This document shows, piece after piece, positions 50,916 to 59,242 of a DNA stretch of 60,773 bases. Location: contig JBBRVU010000007.1 in assembly GCA_038246575.1 (NCBI GenBank), positions 1-60,773 of the forward strand, in the 5' to 3' direction. This DNA is from JACCUZ01 sp038246575. GTDB lineage: Bacteria > Actinomycetota > Actinomycetes > JACCUZ01. A program made the position numbers and the translations under genes. Position 1 is the stretch's first letter. Every line of letters begins with the position of its first letter. Under the pieces are notes generated by a model that was not told the DNA's origin, did not search any database, and saw only the letters and a program-made list of their open reading frames with translations.

Positions 50916-52811
50916 TCAGCCCGGGCTGGACGGTCGACCCTGCAGGGTCGGCCGCAGCGCATCGAGCACGCCCGGGTCCTCGATGGTCGACGGCACCGGC
51001 TCGTCCTTGCCGTCGGCGATCGCCCGCAGCGAGCGGCGCAGGATCTTGCCCGAGCGGGTCTTCGGCAACGCCGCGACCACGTCTACCTGCTTGAACGACG
51101 CCACCGCACCGATCTGGTCACGCATCCGGGCCACCAGGTCTGCCCGCAGGTCATCGGGCTCGACGTCAGCCCCGGCCTTGAGCACGACCAGGCCGCGCGG
51201 AACCTGCCCCTTGAGGTCGTCGTGCACCCCGATGACGCAGCACTCAGCAACCGCCGGATGCCCGGCCACGACCGCCTCCATCGACCCCGTCGAGAGCCGG
51301 TGCCCGGCCACGTTGATGACGTCGTCGGTGCGCCCCATGACGTACAGGTAGCCGTCCTCGTCGACGTAGCCGCCGTCGCCACTGAGGTAGTAGCCGTCGT
51401 ACGTCGACAGATAGGACTCGAGGAAGCGGTCGTCGTCGTTCCACAGCGTGGTCAAGGCGCCGGGAGGCAACGGCAGCCGCACGCAGATCGCTCCCTCGGC
51501 ACCAGGGGCCACCTCTTCGCCGGACGGGTCGAGCACGCGGACGTCCCAGCCGGGGACAGGCACCGTCGGCGACCCGGGCTTGATCGGCATCGGATCGAGC
51601 CCGCGGAGGTTGGCAGCGATCGACCAGCCGGTCTCCGTCTGCCACCAGTGGTCGACGACCGGCACGCCGAGCCGTTCGGTCGACCACTCCCACGTGTCGG
51701 GGTCAAGCCGTTCACCGGCCAGGAAGAGGGTCTGCAGCGACGACAGGTCGTGCTCGGCGAGCAGGCGGCCGTCGGGGTCCTCCTTCTTGACGGCGCGGAT
51801 CGCGGTCGGAGCAGTGAACATCGCCTTGACGCCGTACTCCGCGATGACCCGCCAGAACGCTCCCGCGTCGGGGGTGCCGACCGGCTTGCCCTCGTACAGC
51901 ACGGTCGTCGCGCCCACGAGCAACGGCGCGTAGACGATGTAGGAGTGGCCGACGACCCAACCGACGTCGGAGGCCGCCCACCACACGTCACCCGGCCCGA
52001 TGTCGTAGACGTTGGTCATGCTCCAGGCCAGAGCGACCGCGTGTCCGCCGTTGTCGCGCACGACGCCCTTCGGCTTCGCGGTCGTGCCGCTCGTGTAGAG
52101 CACGTAGAGCGGGTCGGTGGCCGAGACGGGCACGCACTCGACCGGCTCGGCGTCCTCGACCAGCGCCTGCCAGTCGATGTCTCGCGGCTCGCTCATCGTC
52201 GCAGCTGACTGCGGTCGCTGCAGGAGCACCACGTGCTCAGGCTGATGGCTGGCCAGCTCCAGCGCCCGGTCGATCAGCGGCTTGTACTCGATGACCCGGG
52301 TGGCCTCCACCCCGCACGACGCCGTCACCACGACCCTTGGCCTGGCGTCATCGACGCGCACGGCGAGCTCGTTGGCGGCGAACCCGCCGAAGACCACCGA
52401 GTGCACTGCTCCGAGGCGGGCACAGGCGAGCATCGCCACGACCGCTTCCGGGATCATCGGCAGGTAGACGACGACGCGGTCGCCCTTGCCGACACCGAGC
52501 GAGGCGAGCGCGCCGGCGAACGTCGCGACCTCGTCGAGCAGCTGCGCGTACGTGTAGGTGCGCTTGGTGCCGGTGACCGGGCTGTCGTAGACGAGGGCGA
52601 GCCGCTCACCGTTGCCGGCGGCGACGTGCCGGTCCAGGGCGTTGTCGCAGGTGTTGAGCTCCCCGTCGGGGAACCACGAGTAGAAGGGCGCCCGCGACGA
52701 GTCGAGGACCGTCGTCGCGGTCGTCTTCCAGTCGATGGCTTCAGCAGCCGTCGCCCAGAAGGTCTGCGGGTCGGAGATGCTCTGCTTGAACGCCTGCTCG
52801 TAGGGGCCCAT
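50916..52811 (-). CDS. prpE: Propionyl-CoA synthetase (acyl-CoA synthetase)
   Basis: Activates propionate (or acetate) to its CoA thioester through an acyl-adenylate. The 631-residue protein carries YTSGTTAKPKGVVRDNGG for AMP binding, WWQTETGWSIAANL, and KTRSGKILRR with Lys589, the site usually regulated by acetylation. The N-terminal FPDGELNTCDNALDRHVAAG and the RDNGGH pattern favour the PrpE branch over acetyl-CoA synthetase. ATG at 52811. It stands alone between a convergent kinase gene and the DivIVA-like gene. Propionate metabolism genes are not nearby. Confidence 0.92.
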   Translation of the reverse strand: MGPYEQAFKQSISDPQTFWATAAEAIDWKTTATTVLDSSRAPFYSWFPDGELNTCDNALDRHVAAGNGERLALVYDSPVTGTKRTYTYAQLLDEVATFAGALASLGVGKGDRVVVYLPMIPEAVVAMLACARLGAVHSVVFGGFAANELAVRVDDARPRVVVTASCGVEATRVIEYKPLIDRALELASHQPEHVVLLQRPQSAATMSEPRDIDWQALVEDAEPVECVPVSATDPLYVLYTSGTTAKPKGVVRDNGGHAVALAWSMTNVYDIGPGDVWWAASDVGWVVGHSYIVYAPLLVGATTVLYEGKPVGTPDAGAFWRVIAEYGVKAMFTAPTAIRAVKKEDPDGRLLAEHDLSSLQTLFLAGERLDPDTWEWSTERLGVPVVDHWWQTETGWSIAANLRGLDPMPIKPGSPTVPVPGWDVRVLDPSGEEVAPGAEGAICVRLPLPPGALTTLWNDDDRFLESYLSTYDGYYLSGDGGYVDEDGYLYVMGRTDDVINVAGHRLSTGSMEAVVAGHPAVAECCVIGVHDDLKGQVPRGLVVLKAGADVEPDDLRADLVARMRDQIGAVASFKQVDVVAALPKTRSGKILRRSLRAIADGKDEPVPSTIEDPGVLDALRPTLQGRPSSPG

Positions 52812-52844
52812 GACGGCATCCTTGCGTCGGGGACCTGACCTTGG

Positions 52845-53405
52845 CTAGGGCTGCGCGTCCTGCTGCCGAGCAGCCTCGTGCTTGAGCACCAGCATCAGCT
52901 CGATGACCCGGTCGAGTGTCTCGTCGACCGCGTCCTCGTCGTAGCCGCCGCGGCGCGGAGGGAACCGGATGCTGCGCACGTGGTCGACGGTGATCGCGGC
53001 GTCGCCGCCCAATGCGCCGACGACACGGTCGAGCATCTCGTCGACGCTGTCCACGTCGTAGCCCCGTCGCAGCGCAGCGACGCGGGGGAATCGCTTCATG
53101 TACGGCGCGGTCAGCTCGCCGGTGAGGTAGCCGACCTCCCCGGCGGTGTCCACCCGGCCCCGTCGACCGCCACCGCGGCTCTGCAGCGTGAGGATCCGCT
53201 CCTCGAGCTCGTCGAGAGCACGGTCGACGACAGTGGCGTCGTATCCACCGTGGACCATCTCGAACCCGGCCTGCCGGATGTCGGTCGAGCTCATCGAGGG
53301 CAGTGCACCGGACAGGGACACCTCGACCCCGTTGAGGAAGGCCTCGACCTGTCCACGGTGGTATCCCTTGTGCCGCCACGGCACGCGGGGGAAGAACTCG
53401 GTCAT
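52845..53405 (-). CDS. DivIVA-like protein with four repeats of a GY-motif
   Basis: A 186-residue protein of the DivIVA-domain type without a long coiled coil. I see four copies of a helix-loop unit of the form (R/F)-x-x-x-x-GY-x-x-x-x-VD-x-x-L. They are FPRVPWRHKGYHRGQVEAFL (about 5-24), then units with GGYDATVVDRALDEL, RRGYDVDSVDEMLDRV and GGYDEDAVDETLDRVI. The first copy resembles the DivIVA membrane-binding N-terminus. The ATG overlaps the rlmN stop by four bases. It may act in septum or pole organisation; the repeated build suggests a scaffold. Function not established. Confidence 0.82.
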   Translation of the reverse strand: MTEFFPRVPWRHKGYHRGQVEAFLNGVEVSLSGALPSMSSTDIRQAGFEMVHGGYDATVVDRALDELEERILTLQSRGGGRRGRVDTAGEVGYLTGELTAPYMKRFPRVAALRRGYDVDSVDEMLDRVVGALGGDAAITVDHVRSIRFPPRRGGYDEDAVDETLDRVIELMLVLKHEAARQQDAQP

Positions 53406-54517
53406 CCCGGGGTCACCGCGGCCAGCTGGCCACATGCCCCGTCGATCTCGCGACCTCGTGTGTCGCGCACCGTAGTGGGGATCCCGTGCGCACGCAGGCG
53501 CTCAACGAACGTGCGCTCGACGCCGGGATCGCTGGCGGTCCAGCGGGACCCAGGCGTGGGGTTGAGCGGGATCGGGTTGACGTGCACCCAGCCTCGGCCA
53601 CGTCGGTTGAGCTCGGTGCCCAACAGGTCGGCCCGCCAGGCGTGGTCGTTGATGTCGCGAATGAGGGCGTACTCGATGCTGACCCGGCGGCCCGTCCGCT
53701 CGAAGTATCGGTGCGCGGCGTCGAGCACCTCCGCGACCTTCCACCGGGTATTGACCGGCACGAGCGTGTCGCGCAGCTCGTCGTCGGGGGCGTGCAGCGA
53801 CAGGGCGAGCGTGACGGCGAGCCCTTCGTCGGTCAGCTTGTCCATCGCCGGGACGAGGCCGACGGTCGAGACGGTGACGTGACGTTGCGAGAGACCCAGG
53901 CCGTCGGGCACCGGGTCGGTGAGACGCCGGACGGCGCCGATGACCGCGCGGTAGTTGGCGAGCGGTTCACCCATGCCCATGAACACCACGTGGGACACCC
54001 TGCCAGGCCCCCCGGGCACCTCGTCGCGACTCAGCCAGCGGGCTCCGGCGACGACCTGCTCCACGATCTCGGCTGCCGACATGTTGCGCGTCAGCCCGGC
54101 CTGACCGGTGGCGCAGAACGGGCAGTTCATGCCGCAGCCGGCCTGCGAGGAGACGCACACCGTGACCCGCCCCGGGTAGCGCATCAGGACGCTCTCGACG
54201 GTTGCCCCGTCGAAGAGCCGCCACACCGTCTTGCGGGTGGCACCGGCATCGGCCTCGAGGTGGCGCACGGCGGTCATCAGGTGGGGCATGAACGCTGCCG
54301 CGAGGCGATCGCGGGACGTCGCCGGTATGTCGGTCATCGTGTCCGGATCGTCGGCGAGGTGGCCGAAGTAGTGCGTCGACAGCTGTCCCGCCCGGAACGG
54401 TCGCTCCCCCAGCTCGCTGGCCAGCTCGCGGCGCTGGACCGGCGTGAGATCGGCCAGGTGCCGGGGCGGTTTCGCCCGGCGCTCGCCGGTGAAGATCAGC
54501 TCTCCAGGCTTGGGCAT
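53402..54517 (-). CDS. rlmN: Dual-specificity rRNA/tRNA adenine C2 methyltransferase
   Basis: Radical-SAM enzyme that methylates C2 of A2503 in 23S rRNA and of A37 in some tRNAs. The 371-residue protein has the cluster motif Cys128-x3-Cys132-x2-Cys135 (AGCGMNCPFC). The C-terminal Cys362 (REIDGACGQL) is the methyl-relay cysteine, and GMGEPLANY is conserved. The ATG at 54517 begins MPKPGELIF and is the family start; the upstream extension overlaps cdsA. It follows cdsA by 14 bases, an order shared with M. tuberculosis. Confidence 0.96.
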   Translation of the reverse strand: MPKPGELIFTGERRAKPPRHLADLTPVQRRELASELGERPFRAGQLSTHYFGHLADDPDTMTDIPATSRDRLAAAFMPHLMTAVRHLEADAGATRKTVWRLFDGATVESVLMRYPGRVTVCVSSQAGCGMNCPFCATGQAGLTRNMSAAEIVEQVVAGARWLSRDEVPGGPGRVSHVVFMGMGEPLANYRAVIGAVRRLTDPVPDGLGLSQRHVTVSTVGLVPAMDKLTDEGLAVTLALSLHAPDDELRDTLVPVNTRWKVAEVLDAAHRYFERTGRRVSIEYALIRDINDHAWRADLLGTELNRRGRGWVHVNPIPLNPTPGSRWTASDPGVERTFVERLRAHGIPTTVRDTRGREIDGACGQLAAVTPG

Positions 54518-54531
54518 CGGTGGTCGCCGCC

Positions 54532-55470
54532 CTAGACCGGCACGAGCCAGGACAGCAGCAGGTAGGTGACCGGGGCGGCCAGCAGCAGCGAGTCCAGCCG
54601 GTCCATCACGCCGCCGTGCCCGGGAAGAAGGCTGCCCATGTCCTTGATGCCGAGGTCGCGCTTGATCATCGACTCGCCGAGGTCGCCCAGGGTGGCCGCG
54701 CCCATCACGGCGAGGCCGACCAGAGCGCCTGCCCAGGCAGCACCACCGAGCAGCAGCGGGAGCGCGATCGCCCCACCGACTGCGCTGAACACTGCCGATC
54801 CGGTGAAGCCTTCCCATGACTTCTTCGGACTCACCGACGGCGCCATCGGGTGGCGACCGAAGAGCACGCCGGTGGCGAACCCCCCGACGTCGGAGAGGAT
54901 CGTCAGGACCATGAAGACGACGACCCGGTCCGGTCCGTCATCGGCGCGCAGCAGGAGGACTGCGAATCCGGCGAGGAAGGGGACGTACATCGTGGCGAAG
55001 ACGCCCGCGGTCACGTCGCGTACGTACCCGCTGGGGTTCTCCGGCAGCCGCCACACCATCGTGGCCAGCACCGCTAGCACCAGCGCCACGAGCATCGCCT
55101 CGCTGCCGCCGACGTAGGCCGCGACGAGCAGCGCCCAGCCGCCGAGGCTGATCGGCACGACGGGGATGCGGACCCCGCCGGCGCGGAAGGCGTTGGTCAG
55201 CTCCCACGTCCCCAGGGACACGGCCACGATGACCACGACGACGAAGACCGACTTCTCCACGTACAGCGACGCCAGCACGACGAGTCCGAGACCAAGGCCC
55301 ACCGCGATGGCCACCGGCAGGTTCCGGCCCGCCCGGTTGCGTCGCTCAGGCGGCGCAACCGGCTCCATCGGAACCGGCTCCAGCGGCGACGCTGCCTCCC
55401 GATCGGGCTGGTCGAGGTGCTGCAGGTCGCTCTGGTCGGTCGGCTGGTCGGTCGACTTGTCGGTGTTCAT
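54532..55470 (-). CDS. cdsA: Phosphatidate cytidylyltransferase
   Basis: Makes CDP-diacylglycerol from phosphatidic acid and CTP in the membrane, the entry to phospholipids. The 312-residue protein has a hydrophilic N-terminal tail of about 45 residues rich in Asp, Gln and Pro, then eight or so helices. The CDS signature is complete at about residues 267-293 (SMIKRDLGIKDMG then PGHGGVMDRLD). It lies 24 bases after frr in the classic order rpsB-tsf-pyrH-frr-cdsA. The tail is longer than in many homologues. Confidence 0.95.
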   Translation of the reverse strand: MNTDKSTDQPTDQSDLQHLDQPDREAASPLEPVPMEPVAPPERRNRAGRNLPVAIAVGLGLGLVVLASLYVEKSVFVVVVIVAVSLGTWELTNAFRAGGVRIPVVPISLGGWALLVAAYVGGSEAMLVALVLAVLATMVWRLPENPSGYVRDVTAGVFATMYVPFLAGFAVLLLRADDGPDRVVVFMVLTILSDVGGFATGVLFGRHPMAPSVSPKKSWEGFTGSAVFSAVGGAIALPLLLGGAAWAGALVGLAVMGAATLGDLGESMIKRDLGIKDMGSLLPGHGGVMDRLDSLLLAAPVTYLLLSWLVPV

Positions 55471-55494
55471 GGCAGGCTGCCGGTGGCCGTCTCC

Positions 55495-56052
55495 TCAGAC
55501 CTCGAGGAGCTCGGCCTCCTTGTGCTTGAGCAGGTCGTCGATCGCGGCGACGTTGCGCTGGGTGACCTTCTCCAGCTCCTTCTCGGCCCGGTTCACGTCG
55601 TCCTCGCCGACCTCGCCGTCCTTGCCCAGCTTGTCCAGGGTCTCCTTGGCATGCCGGCGGATGCTGCGGACCGAGATGCGCGCGTCCTCCGCCTTGCGGT
55701 GGGCGACCTTGATGAACTCCTTGCGACGTTCCTCGGTCAGCTGCGGGAACAGCACCCGGATCACGGCACCGTCGTTGGTCGGGTTAACCCCGAGGTCCGA
55801 GTCGCGGATTGCCTTCTCGACGGCGGCCATCTGGGTCTTGTCGAACGGCGTCAGCGTGAGCATGCGCGGGTCGGCGACGTGGAAGGAGGCGAGCTGGTTC
55901 ACCGGGGTCGGCGCGCCGTAGTAATCGACCAGGATCTTGTTGAACATGCTGGGGCTGGCACGTCCGGTGCGGATCGACGCGAAGTCGTCCTTGGCGACCG
56001 AGACCGCCTTCTCCATCTTCTCCTCGGCCTCGAAGAGCGTCTCGTCGATCAC
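55495..56052 (-). CDS. frr: Ribosome recycling factor
   Basis: Splits post-termination ribosomes together with EF-G. The 185-residue length is exactly that of the family. Seen: FASIRTGRASPSMFNKILVDYYG, the RADP-like VADPRMLTLTPFDKTQM, and the C-terminal DDLLKHKEAELLEV. It starts with GTG at 56052, preceded by AAAGGAG six bases upstream, a very strong site. It is downstream of pyrH by 27 bases and probably co-transcribed from rpsB or tsf. Confidence 0.98.
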   Translation of the reverse strand: MIDETLFEAEEKMEKAVSVAKDDFASIRTGRASPSMFNKILVDYYGAPTPVNQLASFHVADPRMLTLTPFDKTQMAAVEKAIRDSDLGVNPTNDGAVIRVLFPQLTEERRKEFIKVAHRKAEDARISVRSIRRHAKETLDKLGKDGEVGEDDVNRAEKELEKVTQRNVAAIDDLLKHKEAELLEV

Positions 56053-56079
56053 ATCAGACTCCTTTGGCTCGGTCGGCGT

Positions 56080-56802
56080 TCAGCTCTCAGGTCCGATCAG
56101 CGTGCCGATCTTCTCGCCGTTGACGACCCTCGCGATGTTGGCGTTCTCGGTGAGGCTGAACACGATGGCCGGCAGGTTGTTGTCGCGACAGAGGCTGATC
56201 GCCGTCGAGTCGGCCACCTTCAGTCCGCGGGACAGGAACTCGTCGTAGGAGATGCGATCGAAGCGCACCGCCTCCGGGTTGGACCGCGGGTCGGCGTCGT
56301 AGACGCCGTCGACGCCCGACTTGCCCATCAGCAGCACCTCGGCCGCGATCTCCAGCGATCGCTGAGCGGCGACCGTGTCGGTGGAGAAGTACGGCATCCC
56401 GGCGCCGGCGCCGAAGATGACGACCCGGCCCTTCTCCAGATGCCGGATCGCGCGCCGCGGGATGTAGGGCTCGGCCACCTGACCCATCGTGATCGCCGTC
56501 TGCACGCGAGTGTCGACGCCCTCCTTCTCCAGGAAGTCCTGCAGGGCGAGGCAGTTCATCACGGTGCCGAGCATGCCCATGTAGTCGGCGCGTGACCGGT
56601 CCATCCCGTGCTGCGAGAGCTCGGCACCGCGGAAGAAGTTGCCACCGCCGACCACGATTGCGACCTCCACGCCGGACTTCACGACCGACGCGATCTCGCG
56701 GGCGATCGCGGAGACGACGTCGGGGTCGACGCCGACCTTGCCGCCGCCGAAGACCTCACCGGAGAGCTTGAGGACCACGCGGCTGTACCGGGACTCCTGC
56801 AT
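56080..56802 (-). CDS. pyrH: UMP kinase
   Basis: Phosphorylates UMP to UDP in pyrimidine synthesis. The 240-residue protein belongs to the amino-acid-kinase fold with VVLKLSGEVFGGG at the start, VVGGGNFFRGAEL, GTGxP-like FGAGAGMPYFSTDT and LMGKSGVDGVYDADPRSNP. The ATG at 56802 has GAGGAGG seven bases upstream. It lies between tsf and frr with a 74-base gap on the tsf side. The bacterial enzyme is hexameric and regulated by GTP and UTP. Confidence 0.98.
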   Translation of the reverse strand: MQESRYSRVVLKLSGEVFGGGKVGVDPDVVSAIAREIASVVKSGVEVAIVVGGGNFFRGAELSQHGMDRSRADYMGMLGTVMNCLALQDFLEKEGVDTRVQTAITMGQVAEPYIPRRAIRHLEKGRVVIFGAGAGMPYFSTDTVAAQRSLEIAAEVLLMGKSGVDGVYDADPRSNPEAVRFDRISYDEFLSRGLKVADSTAISLCRDNNLPAIVFSLTENANIARVVNGEKIGTLIGPES

Positions 56803-56876
56803 CTCGCGGCCTCCTCGTCACCGATCCGTCGACCCGCTGCACCTGGGCCCTTCTAGCTGGCAGTCTGCCAGCCCCG

Positions 56877-57701
56877 CTAGCCGCCGACCTCGAACCGGCG
56901 GAAGCGGGCAACCGAGACACCGGCCGCGTCGAGGAGCGCCTTGACGGTCTTCTTGCTGTCCTGCACGGAGCTCTGCTCGAGCAGCACGACGTCCTTGAAG
57001 AAGCCGTTGACCCGACCCTCCACGATCTTGGGCAGGGCCTGCTCGGGTTTGCCCTCCTCGCGCGCGGTTGCCTCCGCGACCCGACGCTCGCTCTCGACGA
57101 GGTCAGCCGGCACCTCGTCCCGCGTGACGTACCGCGGGCGCATGGCCGCGATCTGCATGGCCGTGGCGCGCGCGGTGTCACTGTCGGAGCCCTCGAACTC
57201 CACCAGCACCCCGACCTGCGGGGGCAGGTCGGAGGACCGGCGGTGCAGGTAGGTGGCGACGTGCCGGCCTTCGGCGCCCAGGACCGCGACGTCGGTGAGC
57301 TCGAGCTTCTCGCCGATGACGACGGCGACCGCGTCGATGCTCTCCGCGACCGTGCGCCCGTCGGCCAGCGTCTCGGCCAGCAGGCTCGCCACGTCACCGG
57401 CGCCGGACGCTGCGGCATGCGCAACGATGTCGGCGGCCAGAGCCTGGAACTGCTCGTTCTTGGCGACGAAGTCGGTCTCGCAGTTGAGCTGGATCATCCC
57501 GCCCTCGGCGGTGGCCACCAGGCCGTTGCTCGCGGTGCGCTCGGCACCGCGCTCCTTGACCTTCGTCTCGCCCTTGATGCGCAGGGTCTCGATGGCCTTG
57601 TCGAAGTCCCCGTCGCTGTCCACGAGCGCCTTCTTCGCGGCCATCATCCCGGCGCCGGTGGCGTCGCGGAGCTTCTTCACCTCAGCGGCAGTGATCGACA
57701 T
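56877..57701 (-). CDS. tsf: Elongation factor Ts
   Basis: Exchanges GDP for GTP on EF-Tu. The 274-residue protein starts with the UBA-like domain (ITAAEVKKLRDATGAGMMAAKKAL). It has the core signature QLNCETDFVAKNEQF and two core subdomains as in actinobacteria. ATG at 57701, with a modest ribosome site. It lies 117 bases downstream of rpsB with a strong hairpin between, so its level may be set apart from that of S2. Confidence 0.98.
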   Translation of the reverse strand: MSITAAEVKKLRDATGAGMMAAKKALVDSDGDFDKAIETLRIKGETKVKERGAERTASNGLVATAEGGMIQLNCETDFVAKNEQFQALAADIVAHAAASGAGDVASLLAETLADGRTVAESIDAVAVVIGEKLELTDVAVLGAEGRHVATYLHRRSSDLPPQVGVLVEFEGSDSDTARATAMQIAAMRPRYVTRDEVPADLVESERRVAEATAREEGKPEQALPKIVEGRVNGFFKDVVLLEQSSVQDSKKTVKALLDAAGVSVARFRRFEVGG

Positions 57702-57785
57702 GACTGGATCGGTCTCGCTCTCTTGTCGTTCGCGCGGCAGTGCCGCGGAGCACCTGCGGACAGGTGCGGTCTGGACGGGTCAGCG

Positions 57786-57815
57786 GGTCGGGCGCGGTGG
57801 CGGCCGCGCCCGACC
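57786..57815 (-). terminator. 12-bp hairpin between rpsB and tsf (attenuator or partial terminator)
   Basis: Arms 57786-57797 and 57804-57815 pair perfectly over 12 GC-rich bases with a six-base loop (TGGCGG), starting 4 bases after the rpsB stop. There is no U-tract on the transcript, so it may be a partial terminator or an RNA-stability element. Confidence 0.55.
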
Positions 57816-57818
57816 TGC

Positions 57819-58847
57819 TCAGGTCGTCGGCTCGGTCTCGGCGGCCGGATCGGTCGCCGCAGCCTCGGGTGCAGCGGCCTCCGGCGCAGCGGCCTCCGGG
57901 GCAGCAGGCTCAGCAGCGGCCTCAGCGGCAGCAGGCTCAGCAGCGGCCTCAGCGGCAGCAGGCTCAGCAGCAGCTTCGGGAACCTCGGTCGCCGTCGCTC
58001 CGGCTCCCGCGCCCTCGGCAGCGCCGCCTGCGGCGGGCGTGCCCTCGGCAGCCTGGCCGCGCAGCAGCTCCTGCTCCCACTCGGTGAGCGGCTCGTCGAC
58101 CGCGAGCTGCCCGTCAGCAGCGGGCTTCTCGTCCCCGTCCTGAGAGGCACGCGCGCGAGCCATCAGGCCGTCGGCGACGGCGTCGGCCACGACCCTGGTC
58201 AGCAGGGTGACCGAGCGGATGGCGTCGTCGTTGCCCGGGATCTTGTAGTCGACCTCGTCCGGGTCGCAGTTGGTGTCGAGTATCGCGACGACCGGGATGT
58301 TGAGCTTGTGAGCCTCGCCGACCGCGATGTGCTCCTTCTTGGTGTCGATGATCCACACCGCGCTGGGGATCCGCGACATGTCCCGGATGCCACCAAGGAT
58401 CTTGGTGAGCTTGTCCTTCTCCCGGCGCAGGACGAGCAGCTCCTTCTTGGTCATGCCCGATCCGGGCACGTCGTCGAAGTCGAGCTGCTCGAGCTCCTTG
58501 AGGCGCTGCAGGCGGCCGTGGACGGTCTGGAAGTTGGTGAGCATGCCGCCCAGCCAGCGCTGGTTGACGTACGGCATGCCGACGCGGGTGGCCTGCTCGG
58601 CGACCGTCTCCTGGGCCTGCTTCTTGGTGCCGACGAAGAGCACCGAGCCGCCATGGGCGACGGTCTCCTTGATGAACTCGTAGGCGCGGTCGATGTAGGA
58701 CAGCGACTGCTGCAGGTCGATGATGTAGATGCCGTTGCGCTCGGTGAAGATGAACCGCTTCATCTTCGGGTTCCAGCGCCGGGTCTGGTGTCCGAAGTGG
58801 ACGCCGCTCTCGAGCAGCTGCCTCATCGTGACGACTTGGGTGGCCAC
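57819..58847 (-). CDS. rpsB: 30S ribosomal protein S2 with Ala/Glu/Pro-rich C-terminal extension
   Basis: Structural protein of the small ribosomal subunit. The core (about residues 1-255) reads MRQLLESGVHFGHQTRRWNPKM, NGIYIIDLQQ, FVGTKKQAQE, YVNQRWLGGMLTNF and IPVVAILDTNCDPD. The GTG at 58847 was chosen because VATQVVTMRQLLESG is the actinobacterial start. At 342 residues it is longer than usual because of a tail of repeated Ala, Glu and Pro. Part of the tail is encoded by 27-bp tandem repeats, suggesting expansion by slippage. Preceded by a 395-base gene-free region. Confidence 0.97.
   Translation of the reverse strand: MATQVVTMRQLLESGVHFGHQTRRWNPKMKRFIFTERNGIYIIDLQQSLSYIDRAYEFIKETVAHGGSVLFVGTKKQAQETVAEQATRVGMPYVNQRWLGGMLTNFQTVHGRLQRLKELEQLDFDDVPGSGMTKKELLVLRREKDKLTKILGGIRDMSRIPSAVWIIDTKKEHIAVGEAHKLNIPVVAILDTNCDPDEVDYKIPGNDDAIRSVTLLTRVVADAVADGLMARARASQDGDEKPAADGQLAVDEPLTEWEQELLRGQAAEGTPAAGGAAEGAGAGATATEVPEAAAEPAAAEAAAEPAAAEAAAEPAAPEAAAPEAAAPEAAATDPAAETEPTT
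57901..57979 (-). repeat. 27-bp tandem repeats inside rpsB tail
   Basis: The 27-bp unit at 57901-57927 is repeated exactly at 57928-57954, and a third copy with a few changes runs to 57979. Each unit codes for nine residues of the Ala/Glu/Pro tail of S2 and keeps frame. Shorter 15-bp repeats (GCAGCGGCCTCCGG pattern) precede it. Confidence 0.85.
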
Positions 58848-59242
58848 TGTCGGCCTGCCTTTCTCTGCGCCAGTTCTGCCCGACCCCGCGTTGGCGGGCG
58901 GGCCTGGCGCCTGTCGGTTCTTCGCGGGCGGCCGGTCGGACGCCCACGTCCTGACGCCTGCGAACGCGCTCGCCACCGTCGCCGGGTGCGGGTCGGGTGG
59001 ACCGGTGAGCGCGCCCCCGCCGAGGACCGCGGCTTGCGCCGGGCCGGTGACGGTGTACAGGCGTGCGAAGTCGACCCGCCGGAGCGGATCGCTGCCGCGA
59101 GTGTACGTCGCGCGCCCGCTGCCGGGAAATCGACAGGTGATCCCGGCCAGACCATTGTCCACAGGCTGCGACGTCGCAGTGGTCGTCCACAATCCTGCCC
59201 GGGACAGGCGCCCGGCCCCCCTGGCCGCAGCAGGCTCGTCTC
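58848..59242. other. Gene-free region between rpsB and the M23-like gene
   Basis: No protein gene is convincing here; the open frames on both strands are shadows. It should hold the rpsB promoter and leader and the promoter of the M23-like gene. Near the rpsB start the leader has GC-rich dyads (around 58879-58904, CCCGCG-TTGG-CGGGCG). The distal part contains the structured site at 59155-59191. Confidence 0.6.
59155..59191. promoter_or_regulatory. 14-bp palindrome flanked by two DnaA-box-like sites
   Basis: TTGTCCACA (59155-59163) matches the GC-rich actinobacterial DnaA box. TCGTCCACA (59183-59191) differs from it by one base. Between them CTGCGACGTCGCAG (59166-59179) is a perfect palindrome. 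The sites are 28 bases apart in the same orientation. Possible DnaA-controlled or other regulator site. Confidence 0.45.

Noticed and set aside
57847..57979. Short repeats that might suggest a CRISPR array
   Set aside because: Units are 15 and 27 bp, directly abutting without spacers, and lie in frame inside rpsB.
59155..59191. Possible replication origin
   Set aside because: Only two DnaA-like boxes, no AT-rich region and no dnaA/dnaN neighbours.
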